Shown: positions 11,480 through 22,494, counted from the first letter of the stretch. The stretch: 64,000 nt of DNA from an uncultured Rhizobiaceae bacterium (GCA_958296345.1 CATQIJ010000007.1:60608-124607), one strand, 5' to 3'. Notes: generated from the letters alone by a model not told the origin. Numbers and translations: made by a program.

Positions 11480-11965
11480 TTATAACGCTGCGAGAATATT
11501 CTCAGCACTTGAAGCAGTGGCACTGCTAGGCACATCTTCTACATTTAGAACACTAACTTTGCCATCATCAACGACCATGGCAAAGCGCAACGAACGTACA
11601 CCAAGACCACGCTCTGTCAGATCTAATTCCATTCCAATTGATTTGGTGAAGTCACCGCTACCATCAGCAAGAAATGTAATTGCATCATCGCTATTAGTAG
11701 CCGTATGCCACGCATCCATAACGAAAACATCATTTACAGAAACAACCGCTATTTCATCTACACCTTTACTTTTAAGCGCATCACGATGCTCAACAAAACC
11801 TGGAAGATGATTGTTATGACATGTTGGTGTAAAGGCGCCAGGAACTGCAAAAAGAACAACTTTTCTATCAGAGAAAAGGTCTGTAGACTTCATCTCTTTT
11901 GGGCCTTCTTCACCCATTACGGTAAAAGTTGCATCAGGTATAGTATCACCAATTGAAATAGTCAT
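11480..11965 (-). CDS. Peroxiredoxin of the Prx5/AhpC-TSA type
   Basis: A 161-residue peroxiredoxin. The peroxidatic Cys is in PGAFTPTCHNNHLPGF (residue about 49), the Prx5 signature, with the partner Thr three residues before it. It reduces hydrogen peroxide and alkyl hydroperoxides, usually with glutaredoxin or thioredoxin as donor. No second conserved resolving Cys is apparent, suggesting a one-Cys, glutathione-linked mechanism. It is convergent with rnhA, the standard Rhizobiales arrangement. Confidence 0.92.
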   Translation of the reverse strand: MTISIGDTIPDATFTVMGEEGPKEMKSTDLFSDRKVVLFAVPGAFTPTCHNNHLPGFVEHRDALKSKGVDEIAVVSVNDVFVMDAWHTATNSDDAITFLADGSGDFTKSIGMELDLTERGLGVRSLRFAMVVDDGKVSVLNVEDVPSSATASSAENILAAL

Positions 11966-12024
11966 AAAATGTCTCCAGAAATATATTTATTTATCATGGA
12001 TATATAGAACTTTTGTGATTCAGT

Positions 12025-12867
12025 TCAACGTTGAATTTCGATACCAGAACTGCCAGTCACAATTGTATAGCGCAGTTTGTGCGCAAAAATATGTGTTCCC
12101 TTGGGTGCTCGTGAAACATCAAGTTTAAAGACAGCAAAATTTTCTTCCTGTGATACCAATTCTGCTGGCGTTAAATACCAATCAGCTGGTCCTTCTACAA
12201 ACATGGAGGGCTTACCATAGCTCTTTTTGTGTTTAGTCTTGATATAGAGAGTATTTTCATTAATTTGCTCACGGCTTATTAGAATATCTTCCGCGTTTTT
12301 TATTACTGGTACAGCGATTTTTGCAAAGGAAACAGCTTTTATTACTTGAGGGTCGCTTTGCAATAATTGGCTATTTTTTATACTTAGTTGCGCAGTTGCT
12401 GGTATGCAAACCTCAGAACAAACACCAATTAACAAATTAAGATTAATTTCTGCACTACCTGTTGCGAGTAGTTCGCCTACAAATGGAAACATGATTTTGT
12501 TTTTGTAACCCGCATAAGAACCATATTCTTGAGTGATTAATTTTGGGGTGGGAAATTGTACGCTGCCTAATGAAAAAGCGAAGGATTTAGAAAAATCAAA
12601 CTGTGGTGGAATTCCTGAACTGCCTGGATACCGCCAATAAGTTGACCACCCTTTATCAAGAATAATTTCTATTGCACCAGAAACTTTATTGGTGGTTGGA
12701 TCAAGATGCGCTAAAAGCCTTACCTTACCTCCGCCAAGGTCTTGCCATTCACTTGATGCAGCTTGAGTATTTGGAACCTGCAAACTAATTATAAAAATAA
12801 AACCCAAAACAAATTTGGCGATATAAGCAAGAATCATTCTCGAGTTTGTGTATACAATTTTTATCAT
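12025..12867 (-). CDS. Periplasmic DsbD N-terminal-domain-like protein
   Basis: A 280-residue exported protein: a hydrophobic signal segment (about residues 11-36) and a beta-rich domain resembling the N-terminal domain of the thiol-disulfide interchange protein DsbD. The redox-like cysteine pair is seen in IGVCSEVCIPATA (CxxxC) near residue 156, and the conserved GWSTYWRYPGSSG and FPFVGE segments fit the family. There is no membrane electron-transport domain, so it would act as a stand-alone periplasmic domain; its substrate is unknown. An in-frame ATG at 12837 is an alternative start. Divergent from yqgE. Confidence 0.75.
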   Translation of the reverse strand: MIKIVYTNSRMILAYIAKFVLGFIFIISLQVPNTQAASSEWQDLGGGKVRLLAHLDPTTNKVSGAIEIILDKGWSTYWRYPGSSGIPPQFDFSKSFAFSLGSVQFPTPKLITQEYGSYAGYKNKIMFPFVGELLATGSAEINLNLLIGVCSEVCIPATAQLSIKNSQLLQSDPQVIKAVSFAKIAVPVIKNAEDILISREQINENTLYIKTKHKKSYGKPSMFVEGPADWYLTPAELVSQEENFAVFKLDVSRAPKGTHIFAHKLRYTIVTGSSGIEIQR

Positions 12868-12992
12868 TTCAAAGTCTTATTAGAGAAATTGTCATAAATC
12901 GACTTACAATATTGGTATAATTATCATATTTAGGTGATTTAAGAGTGAAAAAAATAGTATGATAAGAATCATCAACTTGGGAGCATCGCGAA

Positions 12993-13583
12993 ATGATCGC
13001 GAAATCATTTCCTTCATTATGCGGAAAGTTTCTCATCGCCATGCCTGGCATGGGTGATGCTAGGTTTGATAAAACAGTTATCTATATTTGTGCGCACTCT
13101 GATGAGGGAGCTATGGGTTTTATCATCAACCAAGTTTTAGATAGCCCAAAAGTGTCCGATTTCTTCTGTCAGCTCGAAATTATCAGCGAAGAAGAAAGGC
13201 ATGAGCTTCCACAAGATGCTTTTAAAACAATGATGCACTGTGGTGGCCCTGTCGAACCAGGTCGTGGCTTTGTTCTTCATTCTCCAGACTTTACAAGTGA
13301 ATCCACGGTAGAAGTTAATGGTGATGTGAGATTAACCGCAACACTTGAAATACTAAGAGCAATTGCCACGGGAAAAGGCCCTAAGTCTTGTTTAATGGCG
13401 TTAGGATATTCTGGTTGGTCTGCAGGGCAGCTTGAAGATGAGATTGTATCAAATGGTTGGCTAATTGCTGATGCAGAAGACAGTATTATTTATGATCAGA
13501 AAAACGATACAAAATATACAAGAAGCCTAAAGTTGTTGGGCGTTGATGAGGCTCTTTTATCAAGCAACTCTGGTCACGCATAA
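12993..13583 (+). CDS. YqgE/AlgH family protein (UPF0301)
   Basis: A 196-residue UPF0301 protein. Diagnostic segments: GKFLIAMPGMGDARFDKTVIY, EGAMGFIINQ and GGPVEPGRGFVLHS, followed by LGYSGWSAGQLEDEI. The biochemical function of the family is not established; AlgH was named from alginate regulation in Pseudomonas. GGGAG lies upstream of the ATG at 12993 with a 9-base spacer. It converges on the large c-di-GMP gene, with only 9 bases between the stops. Confidence 0.9.
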   Translation: MIAKSFPSLCGKFLIAMPGMGDARFDKTVIYICAHSDEGAMGFIINQVLDSPKVSDFFCQLEIISEEERHELPQDAFKTMMHCGGPVEPGRGFVLHSPDFTSESTVEVNGDVRLTATLEILRAIATGKGPKSCLMALGYSGWSAGQLEDEIVSNGWLIADAEDSIIYDQKNDTKYTRSLKLLGVDEALLSSNSGHA

Positions 13584-13592
13584 TAAGCAATT

Positions 13593-16493
13593 TTACTTTT
13601 CGTTTTCAACCATCTGGCAGGCTGCATCAATGTTCATTGGCTTGCCAAACAAATAGCCTTGAGCATATTCACATCCCAATTGCATGAGATCAGTTGCGTC
13701 GGATTCATACTCAACACCTTCTGCAATTATGGATTGGTTTAAGCCATGACCAAGCGCTATGATTGAGCGAAGGATGATTAAGCGTTCGTGTTGTTGCCGA
13801 GCCTGCACAAACGACTTGTCAATTTTAATTACGTCAAACGGTACTTTAAGAAGATAAGACAAGCTTGAATAGCCAGTGCCAAAATCATCTAAAGATATAT
13901 CAACACCCATGCTTTTTATTCGAGACATAATTTGGGTCGAATGCTCAGGGTTTTGCATAACCATACTCTCGGTCAATTCCATGCGAAGTTTCTCAGGAGC
14001 AAGGCCACTAATTTCAAGCGCACCTTCAATATCAGCAATGATATCGTTGCGAAGCAGTTCTCGGCTAGAAACATTCACACTAACAAAACAGTCGCTACCA
14101 ATTTTTTGATTAAGTGAAGCAAAGTCCTGTGTTGCTGTATTTAAAACATATAATCCCAGCTCGTTTATTAATCCTGAACGCTCAGCAATAGGAACAAAAT
14201 CAGCAGGCATTAACTTGCCAAGCTTAGGGTGGTTCCATCTTAATAAAGCTTCAAACCCCTTAATTTTTCTATCGTTGAGACTTATGATGGGCTGATAAAA
14301 CAGTTGCAATTGCCCAAGCTTGATGGCGCGGCCTAAATCATCAAGTAAAATAATTGAATCATCTTTTGATTGTCTGAAAGCAGGGCGGAATGGTTCAGTC
14401 TTATCGCCACCTTCACGTTTAGCCTGGTCCTTTGCGAGCTCAGCATCTCTCATAAGTTGATCAGGCAGTGTATGCTCTGGACTCCAACTTGCTAAGCCAA
14501 TTGATGAAGAAAGAACTATTTCTTTTTCATTATAATCAATTGAGGCTTTTATGGTTCGACGAATGGCATAAGCAAATGAAGCTATCTTTTTGGGCTCTGT
14601 TTCTGAGAGTAATAGAATAGCAAATTGATCACCAGATAGGCGCGCCATGCTATCTCCATTTTTGAGAAGTCGGCTTAAGCGGCGCGCTAACGTCAACAAA
14701 ATAGTATCACCTACAGCAAACCCAAATTTTGAATTAATGTTATTAAAACCATCAATATCAATATAAAACACCGTCGGTCGTATATCGTCTTTTTGTTTAG
14801 CTAGATGAATAAGCGTTTCTAGTCTACTTGAAAATAATCCTCGATTTTCAAGACCTGTTAAATGATCACGAATTGAATCTTGTAATAAGCGTTCTTCAGA
14901 TTTTTTCTGATCGGTTATATCGGTTAACGTTCCGATGCATCGTGATACTTCGCCTGAGGCATCAAGCATTGGTCGTGCGCGTAATTGAAACCATTGGTAA
15001 TGGCCATCGCCATCCCGCATCCTAAACCCTTGTGAAACTCTGCCACGTTTATGTTCAATGATTGCTGCTAAGGTTGATGCAAAGCGGTCTCTATCATTTG
15101 GATGAAGTAGCTTTTGCCAATTTGCAGGGCTCGAATTAAAAAGCTTATTATCCTGCTTGAGTAGAGAGGAGATTTTAGAATCAACTGAAACTTTATCTCG
15201 ATTAACATCCCAATCCCATAAAATATCACCAGCACCGGTCAGAGCAAGAGCAGATCGTTCTGAATCGCTAACAAGCCCTTGAGCAAATGCTCCACCCGAA
15301 AAGGCGTGTTGCATAACCGTAAAACATAATAGCAGAACAACAAGAACCAAACCGCCGCCTAGAGCTGGTTGGATAACATCATTAGCAATATTGCCAGTTA
15401 CCGTCATGCCAGCACCTGTTAGCCAAACAATAAGTAATATCCAAGTCGGGATTAGCATGACGGCGCGATCAAATTTATTGAAGCTTTGGTAGATCAATAA
15501 AACCACACCAAGAACCACTGTGGCAGCGATAGACATTCGAGCAATGCCAGCTGCGATTTGGGGCTCAAACAATGCAACACCCATCAAGATGATTAATGCT
15601 AGCACCCAAGCTATTACAAAGAACGAAAGTTTCTTATTCCATCTACTAATGCTCAGATAAGCATATACGAAAATGATTAAACTTATTGCCAAAAAGACTT
15701 CTGTGCTAGCTCGCCAAAAAGGTTCATTTGCTGCATGCGTTCCAATAACTTTATTCCAAAAGCCAAAATCAACGCAAATATACGCTAAAACACCCCAGGC
15801 AATTCCAGCTGTTGCTGGGAACATCGCTGAACCTTTTACCACAAAAAGTATCGTTAAAAATACTGCCAACAGACCTGAAATGCCCAGCACAATACCATAG
15901 TACAAAGTATAGCTATTAGCTGTGTCTTTATAGGCGGAAGGCTCCCATAAATAAAGTTTAGGAAGCTTATCTGTTTTCTGTTCGGCTATCAGAGTTATGA
16001 CAGCGCCTGGATCAAGCGTGAGAAAGAAAACATCAGATTCCGTGTTATCTTGGCGATCAAGAGCAAAGCCTTCACTGGGTGTCACAGCAATTATGCGATT
16101 GGTATCAAGATCAGGCCATACAACCCCGGAGCCCACCATCCGGTAATGGGGGGCAACGATAAGGCGGTCTATTTGCTCATCACTAGTATTAGCAAGAGAA
16201 AATACAGCCCAATGTGAAATGCCATCTTCTTTTTTTGAACGCACTTCAATTCTGCGAACAATACCTTCTGCATCAGGTGCAGTTGAGATTTTAAGAGTTC
16301 CGTCCTGGCGCTTATGAGTTTCAATTGCACTTGTAATATCAAGCGCTATATCATCAATAGAAACACTCACGGGCTCTAGTGCCAGCGCAGTCAGACTAAG
16401 CGACAGCCAAGCAAATACACTTAGCAGAATACTGGTAACGCTTTTTATTCTTTTATTTAAAAGCTTCAAGTTATATTCCCGCATCAAAGCCAT
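13593..16493 (-). CDS. Membrane 7TMR-DISM / PAS / GGDEF / EAL protein
   Basis: A 966-residue protein. Order: signal segment (to ~40), extracellular 7TMR-DISM-like sensor domain (~40-190), seven-helix membrane region (~195-400), PAS (~425-545), GGDEF (~550-700), EAL (~710-960). The GGDEF signature is degenerate: SGDQF in ARLSGDQFAILL, so cyclase activity is doubtful. The EAL domain looks complete: FEALLRWNHP, SVNVSSREL, ELTESM, DDFGTGYSSLSYL, IDKSF, AEGVE and QGYLFGKP. It is therefore probably a c-di-GMP phosphodiesterase whose GGDEF part is regulatory, responding to an external ligand. Start ATG 16493 or the in-frame ATG three codons later. Confidence 0.9.
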   Translation of the reverse strand: MALMREYNLKLLNKRIKSVTSILLSVFAWLSLSLTALALEPVSVSIDDIALDITSAIETHKRQDGTLKISTAPDAEGIVRRIEVRSKKEDGISHWAVFSLANTSDEQIDRLIVAPHYRMVGSGVVWPDLDTNRIIAVTPSEGFALDRQDNTESDVFFLTLDPGAVITLIAEQKTDKLPKLYLWEPSAYKDTANSYTLYYGIVLGISGLLAVFLTILFVVKGSAMFPATAGIAWGVLAYICVDFGFWNKVIGTHAANEPFWRASTEVFLAISLIIFVYAYLSISRWNKKLSFFVIAWVLALIILMGVALFEPQIAAGIARMSIAATVVLGVVLLIYQSFNKFDRAVMLIPTWILLIVWLTGAGMTVTGNIANDVIQPALGGGLVLVVLLLCFTVMQHAFSGGAFAQGLVSDSERSALALTGAGDILWDWDVNRDKVSVDSKISSLLKQDNKLFNSSPANWQKLLHPNDRDRFASTLAAIIEHKRGRVSQGFRMRDGDGHYQWFQLRARPMLDASGEVSRCIGTLTDITDQKKSEERLLQDSIRDHLTGLENRGLFSSRLETLIHLAKQKDDIRPTVFYIDIDGFNNINSKFGFAVGDTILLTLARRLSRLLKNGDSMARLSGDQFAILLLSETEPKKIASFAYAIRRTIKASIDYNEKEIVLSSSIGLASWSPEHTLPDQLMRDAELAKDQAKREGGDKTEPFRPAFRQSKDDSIILLDDLGRAIKLGQLQLFYQPIISLNDRKIKGFEALLRWNHPKLGKLMPADFVPIAERSGLINELGLYVLNTATQDFASLNQKIGSDCFVSVNVSSRELLRNDIIADIEGALEISGLAPEKLRMELTESMVMQNPEHSTQIMSRIKSMGVDISLDDFGTGYSSLSYLLKVPFDVIKIDKSFVQARQQHERLIILRSIIALGHGLNQSIIAEGVEYESDATDLMQLGCEYAQGYLFGKPMNIDAACQMVENEK

Positions 16494-16576
16494 CGTTTAA
16501 GTAGGCAAGAGCTAATATTTATTCCCCAATTACTTACAACACACAGAAACCTATTTTTCCAGCCAAAAACAATCTT

Positions 16577-17173
16577 TTAAGTGTTTTGTTGAGTAAACTC
16601 TGAGGCTAAAATAGCAAAAAGAATATGGTCCTCGCGCTTGCCGTTGATCTCTAAATATTCCCTTGCATAGCCTTCTTCTTCAAAGCCTGATTTTTTAAGT
16701 AAATTTATAGAGGTAGTGTTTCTTGGTATACAGGCGGCTTCCACACGTTCGAGCTTCAATTCATTGAAAGCAAAATTTTGAATTGCTGGAACTGCTCTTC
16801 GCATATGACCTTTTCCAGCATGGTTGACCCCCATCCAGTATCCAAGCATCGCAGATTTGGTTATGCCATATGTTATGCGGGTAAGGCTTATGCCACCGAT
16901 TAGTTGATCTCCATCTCGAGTGAATAAGAAATATGTCTTTGCAGAACCATCTTGTCTTTGTTGACTGTATGATTTTAATCTCCGACGAAAACCTATATTA
17001 CTTAAATCATCTTCAGGCCAAAGAGGTTCCCATGGTTTTAGGAATGCTTTGCTCTTTGTTCTCAACGTCACCCATTGATTGTAATCGGAGACTATAGGTG
17101 TCCTTAAATACAGATTACCTTCAGCTATATCGATTTTTTTATTAAAAAATCTAGATAGCAAACGTAAATGCAT
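16577..17173 (-). CDS. GNAT family N-acetyltransferase (RimJ/RimL-like)
   Basis: A 198-residue GNAT acetyltransferase. The acetyl-CoA-binding region is seen in YWMGVNHAGKGHMRRAV and the RimJ-like RVEAACIPRNTTSINLLKKSG. RimJ/RimL relatives acetylate protein N-termini, but substrates differ widely. I choose ATG 17173, which follows the M16 peptidase stop after one base (TAAAATG), over an upstream start that would overlap it by 50 bases. Likely last gene of thrC-M16-GNAT; this order is typical of Rhizobiales. Confidence 0.85.
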   Translation of the reverse strand: MHLRLLSRFFNKKIDIAEGNLYLRTPIVSDYNQWVTLRTKSKAFLKPWEPLWPEDDLSNIGFRRRLKSYSQQRQDGSAKTYFLFTRDGDQLIGGISLTRITYGITKSAMLGYWMGVNHAGKGHMRRAVPAIQNFAFNELKLERVEAACIPRNTTSINLLKKSGFEEEGYAREYLEINGKREDHILFAILASEFTQQNT

Positions 17174-17174
17174 T

Positions 17175-18407
17175 TTACTCTGCTGCCGTTGACTGTTTGA
17201 TACCAAGGCGATGTTTGATTTCATCTAGACGCGGTACGTTTTCTACAGGACCAACGGCGCTGAGTGTTGGTGTACTTTTATGGAATATACGACCTGCCAA
17301 ATCGCGAATTCGTTCAACTGAAAGCGCATCTAAGCGTTCCATTAATTCATCATTTGGAATTTGCCGTCCAAATAACAAAATCTGACGTGCAATCTGTCCT
17401 GCACGTGCAGCTGGGCTCTCCATTGCCATTAATAGCCCTGAGCGAATTTGTGCACGTGCACGATCAAGTTCTTCTTGGATAATGTCTTCACTTGATCGCT
17501 GTAATTCTTGTAGAATGAGAGAGACTAATTCTTGTAAATCTTCTGGGCCAGTTGCTGCATGAATGCCAAAAATACCAGTGTCAGAAAACCCCCAATGGAA
17601 GGATGATATTGAATAACAAAGCCCATGTTTCTCGCGAACCTCTTGGAACAGTCTTGATGACATTCCGCCGCCCAAGATCGTTGCTAAAAGTTGTGAAGCG
17701 TAAAAGTCTTTGACGTGATAAGCGCGCCCTTCAAAACCAAGGACTAGCTGCGCTTCTTGAAAGTCATCTTCGACAATACTCTCACCACCAATATAGGTTG
17801 CGGGACTAGCTTCTTCAGTGCTCGAATTTTTAAAGCTCGAATAAGTTGTTTCTGCCTGCTTAACCAAAGCATCGTGATCAACTGCGCCAGATGCCGCAAG
17901 AACCATGTTAGGCCCATGATAGTGACCACTTAAGTATTCGCGAATTTGATCCGTAGAAAAGCTTTCAACGGTATCTGGTGTACCTAAAATAGGCCTGCCA
18001 ATAGGCTGATTGCCAGTAAAAGTAGTTGATTGAAAGTTATCAAATACAAGGTCATCAGGAGAATCTAGCGAAGCCCCAATTTCTTGGAGGATTACATGTT
18101 TTTCGCGTGTTAATTCTTGTTCTTCAAAGGTTGAATTAGCAAGAATGTCATAAAGAATATCAGCGGCATGACCAACTTCTGGTTTTAATACACGTGCATA
18201 ATATGCAGTTGTTTCAGTGCTCGTAGCAGCATTTAATTCACCGCCAACGTTTTCGATTTCTTCTGCAATCTGTAGCGCGGTTCGTGTTTTTGTACCCTTA
18301 AAAGCCATATGCTCTAAAAGGTGTGCAATGCCATGTTGGTCTTGGGTTTCATTACGAGAACCAGATTTAATCCAAACACCAAGAGCTGCACTTTCAAGGT
18401 GAGGCAT
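17175..18407 (-). CDS. M16 (mitochondrial processing peptidase-like) zinc peptidase, shortened N-terminus
   Basis: A 410-residue M16 peptidase. The inverted zinc motif HxxEH is intact in HGIAHLLEHMAFKGT, with the downstream Glu in NAATSTETTAYYARV; a second inactive M16 domain follows. Orthologues begin about 18 residues earlier, with a strand of the type LxNGLTVVT before MPHLESAALGVW. Here only 8 bases separate the thrC stop from the ATG at MPHLES, no other start exists in frame, and no Shine-Dalgarno is visible. The N-terminus appears to have been deleted, so activity or expression may be reduced. Confidence 0.85.
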   Translation of the reverse strand: MPHLESAALGVWIKSGSRNETQDQHGIAHLLEHMAFKGTKTRTALQIAEEIENVGGELNAATSTETTAYYARVLKPEVGHAADILYDILANSTFEEQELTREKHVILQEIGASLDSPDDLVFDNFQSTTFTGNQPIGRPILGTPDTVESFSTDQIREYLSGHYHGPNMVLAASGAVDHDALVKQAETTYSSFKNSSTEEASPATYIGGESIVEDDFQEAQLVLGFEGRAYHVKDFYASQLLATILGGGMSSRLFQEVREKHGLCYSISSFHWGFSDTGIFGIHAATGPEDLQELVSLILQELQRSSEDIIQEELDRARAQIRSGLLMAMESPAARAGQIARQILLFGRQIPNDELMERLDALSVERIRDLAGRIFHKSTPTLSAVGPVENVPRLDEIKHRLGIKQSTAAE

Positions 18408-18415
18408 GGCGACAC

Positions 18416-19819
18416 TTAAACTACTTTTGCAGCACGAGAATGTTGTTCAATGAAGGCTTCTAGTTTTGTAATGTCATTGGGTAGAACAGACATTCGTTCT
18501 TCGCGGCTCATCATGTCGCCCATGCGCGCTGGTAAATCAGGATAAACACCACTTGCAGTCTTAACAGCATCAGGGAATTTTGCAGGGTGTGCGGTTGCGA
18601 GCGTCACCATTGGTGTTTCACTTGAAAGATGGTTCTTAGCCACATGAAGACCTACGGCCGTATGTGGATCTACCAAATAAGAACATTCCTTAAGGTTTAT
18701 CGCAATTTGTGTAGAAGTTTCGCTCTCACTACATGCCCCCGCCATAAATTCTGCAGAGATATTTTTCATTGTGGTTTGGGATAACTCAAATGAGCCAGAT
18801 TGCTTTAAGCTAGCCATCTGATTACGAACTATTTCTGCATCTTTGTTAGACGCGTCAAAAAGCAAGCGTTCAAAGTTTGATGAAACTTGTATATCCATTG
18901 ATGGTGAAATTGAAGACGATGTGCCAGCGGTTTCATATCGCGATGTAGCAAGCGTTCTTGTTAGAATATCATTTTGGTTAGTCGCAATAACCAAGTCTTT
19001 GATGGGCAAGCCCATACGCTTTGCTACATAGCCTGCAAAAATATCACCAAAATTACCAGTAGGAACCGTATACGATATTTCACGGTTTGGAGCACCAAGC
19101 GAGGTTGCTGTGGTGAAGTAATAAACCACTTGAGCCATGATACGGCCCCAGTTAATTGAGTTCACACCAGAGAGCTGAAGTCGGTCACGGAACTCAAGGT
19201 GATTAAACATTTCTTTGACCAAGGCCTGACAATCATCAAAATCACCTTCGATTGCCAAACAATGCACATTAGCATCAGATGCGGTTGTCATTTGTCTTTG
19301 CTGAACAGGTGAAACCTTACCTTTTGGGAAAAGAATAAAAATATCAGTATTCTCACGTCCTCTAAAGGCTTCTATTGCAGCGCCTCCCGTGTCGCCTGAT
19401 GTAGCGCCTACGATAGTTGCCTTTTGGCCGCGTTCCGTGAGAACATAATCCATCAAACGAGCAAGCAACTGCATTGCAACATCTTTAAAAGCAAGCGTTG
19501 GGCCATGGAATAATTCCATCACCCAATGATTGTCATCAATTTGAACAAGCGGTGCTACAGCTGGGTGATGAAAGCTTGCGTATGCTTCATCCACCATTTT
19601 ATGGAAATCAGTAGTTGGAATTTCACCTTCAACAAAAGGTGCTAAAACTTTTTTGGCTGTTTCAGCATAGGGTTGCCCAGCCATTGAGCTTATTTCTTCT
19701 TTGCTTAGGGTTGGCCAATTTTCAGGCACATACAGACCGCCATCACGGGCAAGCCCTGCTAAAAGTGCGTCTTGAAAGCCTAATTTTGGTGCTTCACCGC
19801 GTGTACTAACGTATTTCAC
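18416..19819 (-). CDS. thrC: Threonine synthase
   Basis: A 467-residue PLP enzyme that converts O-phospho-L-homoserine to threonine. The PLP Lys is in FHGPTLAFKDVAMQLL; the phosphate-binding loop in PTGNFGDIFAGYVAKRMG; VGATSGDTGGAAIEAF and SINWGRIMAQVVYYF are further family blocks. Length matches the longer class of thrC found in proteobacteria and fungi. First gene of a thrC-M16-GNAT unit, divergent from the lipoprotein gene at 19951. Confidence 0.96.
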   Translation of the reverse strand: MKYVSTRGEAPKLGFQDALLAGLARDGGLYVPENWPTLSKEEISSMAGQPYAETAKKVLAPFVEGEIPTTDFHKMVDEAYASFHHPAVAPLVQIDDNHWVMELFHGPTLAFKDVAMQLLARLMDYVLTERGQKATIVGATSGDTGGAAIEAFRGRENTDIFILFPKGKVSPVQQRQMTTASDANVHCLAIEGDFDDCQALVKEMFNHLEFRDRLQLSGVNSINWGRIMAQVVYYFTTATSLGAPNREISYTVPTGNFGDIFAGYVAKRMGLPIKDLVIATNQNDILTRTLATSRYETAGTSSSISPSMDIQVSSNFERLLFDASNKDAEIVRNQMASLKQSGSFELSQTTMKNISAEFMAGACSESETSTQIAINLKECSYLVDPHTAVGLHVAKNHLSSETPMVTLATAHPAKFPDAVKTASGVYPDLPARMGDMMSREERMSVLPNDITKLEAFIEQHSRAAKVV

Positions 19820-19950
19820 TTTAAATCTAACCTTGATTTTCTTGCATTTTTTGCACAGGAATGTTTGATTGCCGTCTTTTAGCCCCTTATAAGAGCTACT
19901 GGCAATATATAACTAAGCCTTTTAGGCAAATCATTTGATGAGTTGATAAA

Positions 19951-20547
19951 ATGAAATTGGACTGGGAAAATAGTAAAGCAGTAAAATTGCTTAGTCTTGG
20001 CGCTATGGCTTTTGTCTTAGCAGCTTGTAATACAGCAACAAAAAATCAGACTGAAGACACGCTTGGTATCACTGATCAGCAAGAAGTTGCTGAAGCAAAA
20101 CCGATTGATCAATCAAATAACCTGCGAGCTTTTTGTCCAAAAACAATCCTTCGTGCTGGTACAGAAACTTATCGCACCTTTGAAGGAGGTGTTAAAAAAG
20201 ATGAACCAGGTGCATTAAATTCTTTACAATTTCAATCAACCATTACGGATGTTGCCCGTGAGTGTAATTATTCACCAAGTAATCTAAACATGCGCGTTGG
20301 TGTCAAAGGTCGTGTTATTAATGGCCCAACAGGTCTGACGGGTACCCTAAACGTGCCATTAAGAGTTGCGATTGCAAATACTGCAAATGAAGTTGTTTAT
20401 TCACAGTTACACCAAGTGCCAGTCACCATTCCAGAAGGTGGCTCAAATGCATTCTTTAGCTTTGTCGCTAGCAATATAAACATTCCAGTGCCTGATAAGA
20501 ACAATCTGGTCGTATATGTTGGCTTTGATGAAGGCCCGCCTAGTTAA
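19951..20547 (+). CDS. Conserved hypothetical lipoprotein
   Basis: A 198-residue protein with a lipoprotein signal peptide: hydrophobic stretch then lipobox LAAC (Cys at about residue 26). The mature part contains CPKTILRAGTETYRTF and a beta-rich region ending in VVYVGFDEGPPS. It resembles uncharacterised lipoproteins of Rhizobiales; I know of no assigned function. It would be anchored to the outer or inner membrane. Converges with the HAD hydrolase gene, five bases between the stops. Confidence 0.75.
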   Translation: MKLDWENSKAVKLLSLGAMAFVLAACNTATKNQTEDTLGITDQQEVAEAKPIDQSNNLRAFCPKTILRAGTETYRTFEGGVKKDEPGALNSLQFQSTITDVARECNYSPSNLNMRVGVKGRVINGPTGLTGTLNVPLRVAIANTANEVVYSQLHQVPVTIPEGGSNAFFSFVASNINIPVPDKNNLVVYVGFDEGPPS

Positions 20548-20552
20548 GCGTG

Positions 20553-21242
20553 TTACTCCATCCCACCCCATTGAGAAAATGCTTCAATAATTGCAGGTAG
20601 TTCTGATAGGCGGTTAATTACGGTTTCTGCCCCTGCATCGATGAGTTCATCTGTATGAGTAGGATAAGTGTGCGATGCGCCTGTAAAGCCGATTACTCTT
20701 GTGCCTGCGCGCCTAGCAGCTTCCACGCCATATTTAGAGTCTTCCACGACGATTGCCTGCGCAGGTTGTAGCTCAAATTCTTTTAGGGCTTTAAGAATGA
20801 TATCTGGTTCAGGCTTATGATTTGGCGGATTTAATTCTTTTGCTGAGAAGATATAAGGGCGGAACTTGTCATATAGGCTAACACGGCTAAGCATTTGTTT
20901 CATTTTTAACTGCGGGCCATTCGAGCAAATACATCTGGCTTGATCCAATTGATCTAAAACGATATCTGCCCCTTTGATCATCTTGGCTTCCAGCCCACAT
21001 GTAGCATCTACATTAGCATGGATTTTTTTCATAGTGTCATCGGGCAATTTACGACCAAGCTCGGCTTCCATATCAAGTTTAATAAGCTCACTTGCTTTTC
21101 CCGCAAATCTCTCAGAAAATTCTGCAGGTGTCATCTCAATGCCAAACTCAGAATAAATTTCTAATTCCGCCGCTGCTGCAACAATTTCTGAATCCATCAG
21201 CACGCCATCGCAGTCAAAAATCACCAATTGAATTTCAGTCAT
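20553..21242 (-). CDS. HAD superfamily (subfamily IA) hydrolase
   Basis: A 229-residue phosphatase-like HAD protein. Motif I is IFDCDGVLMDSE (nucleophile and acid Asp), motif II CSNG, motif III Lys in HKPEPDII, motif IV VVEDSKYGVEAA. It belongs with the beta-phosphoglucomutase/phosphoglycolate phosphatase-like group; the substrate cannot be read from sequence. I prefer ATG 21242 over 21254 since the domain begins at once (MTEIQLVIFDCDG). Divergent from ccrM, as often seen in Rhizobiales. Confidence 0.85.
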   Translation of the reverse strand: MTEIQLVIFDCDGVLMDSEIVAAAAELEIYSEFGIEMTPAEFSERFAGKASELIKLDMEAELGRKLPDDTMKKIHANVDATCGLEAKMIKGADIVLDQLDQARCICSNGPQLKMKQMLSRVSLYDKFRPYIFSAKELNPPNHKPEPDIILKALKEFELQPAQAIVVEDSKYGVEAARRAGTRVIGFTGASHTYPTHTDELIDAGAETVINRLSELPAIIEAFSQWGGME

Positions 21243-21257
21243 AAGAGCTCTCATTAA

Positions 21258-22484
<1,227 letters not shown>

Positions 22485-22494
22485 ATAGTATTAC

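Noticed and set aside
12889..12921. Possible promoter TTGTCA/TATAAT before yqgE
   Set aside because: TATAAT is clear but spacing of 21 bases from TTGTCA is too long for a confident call.
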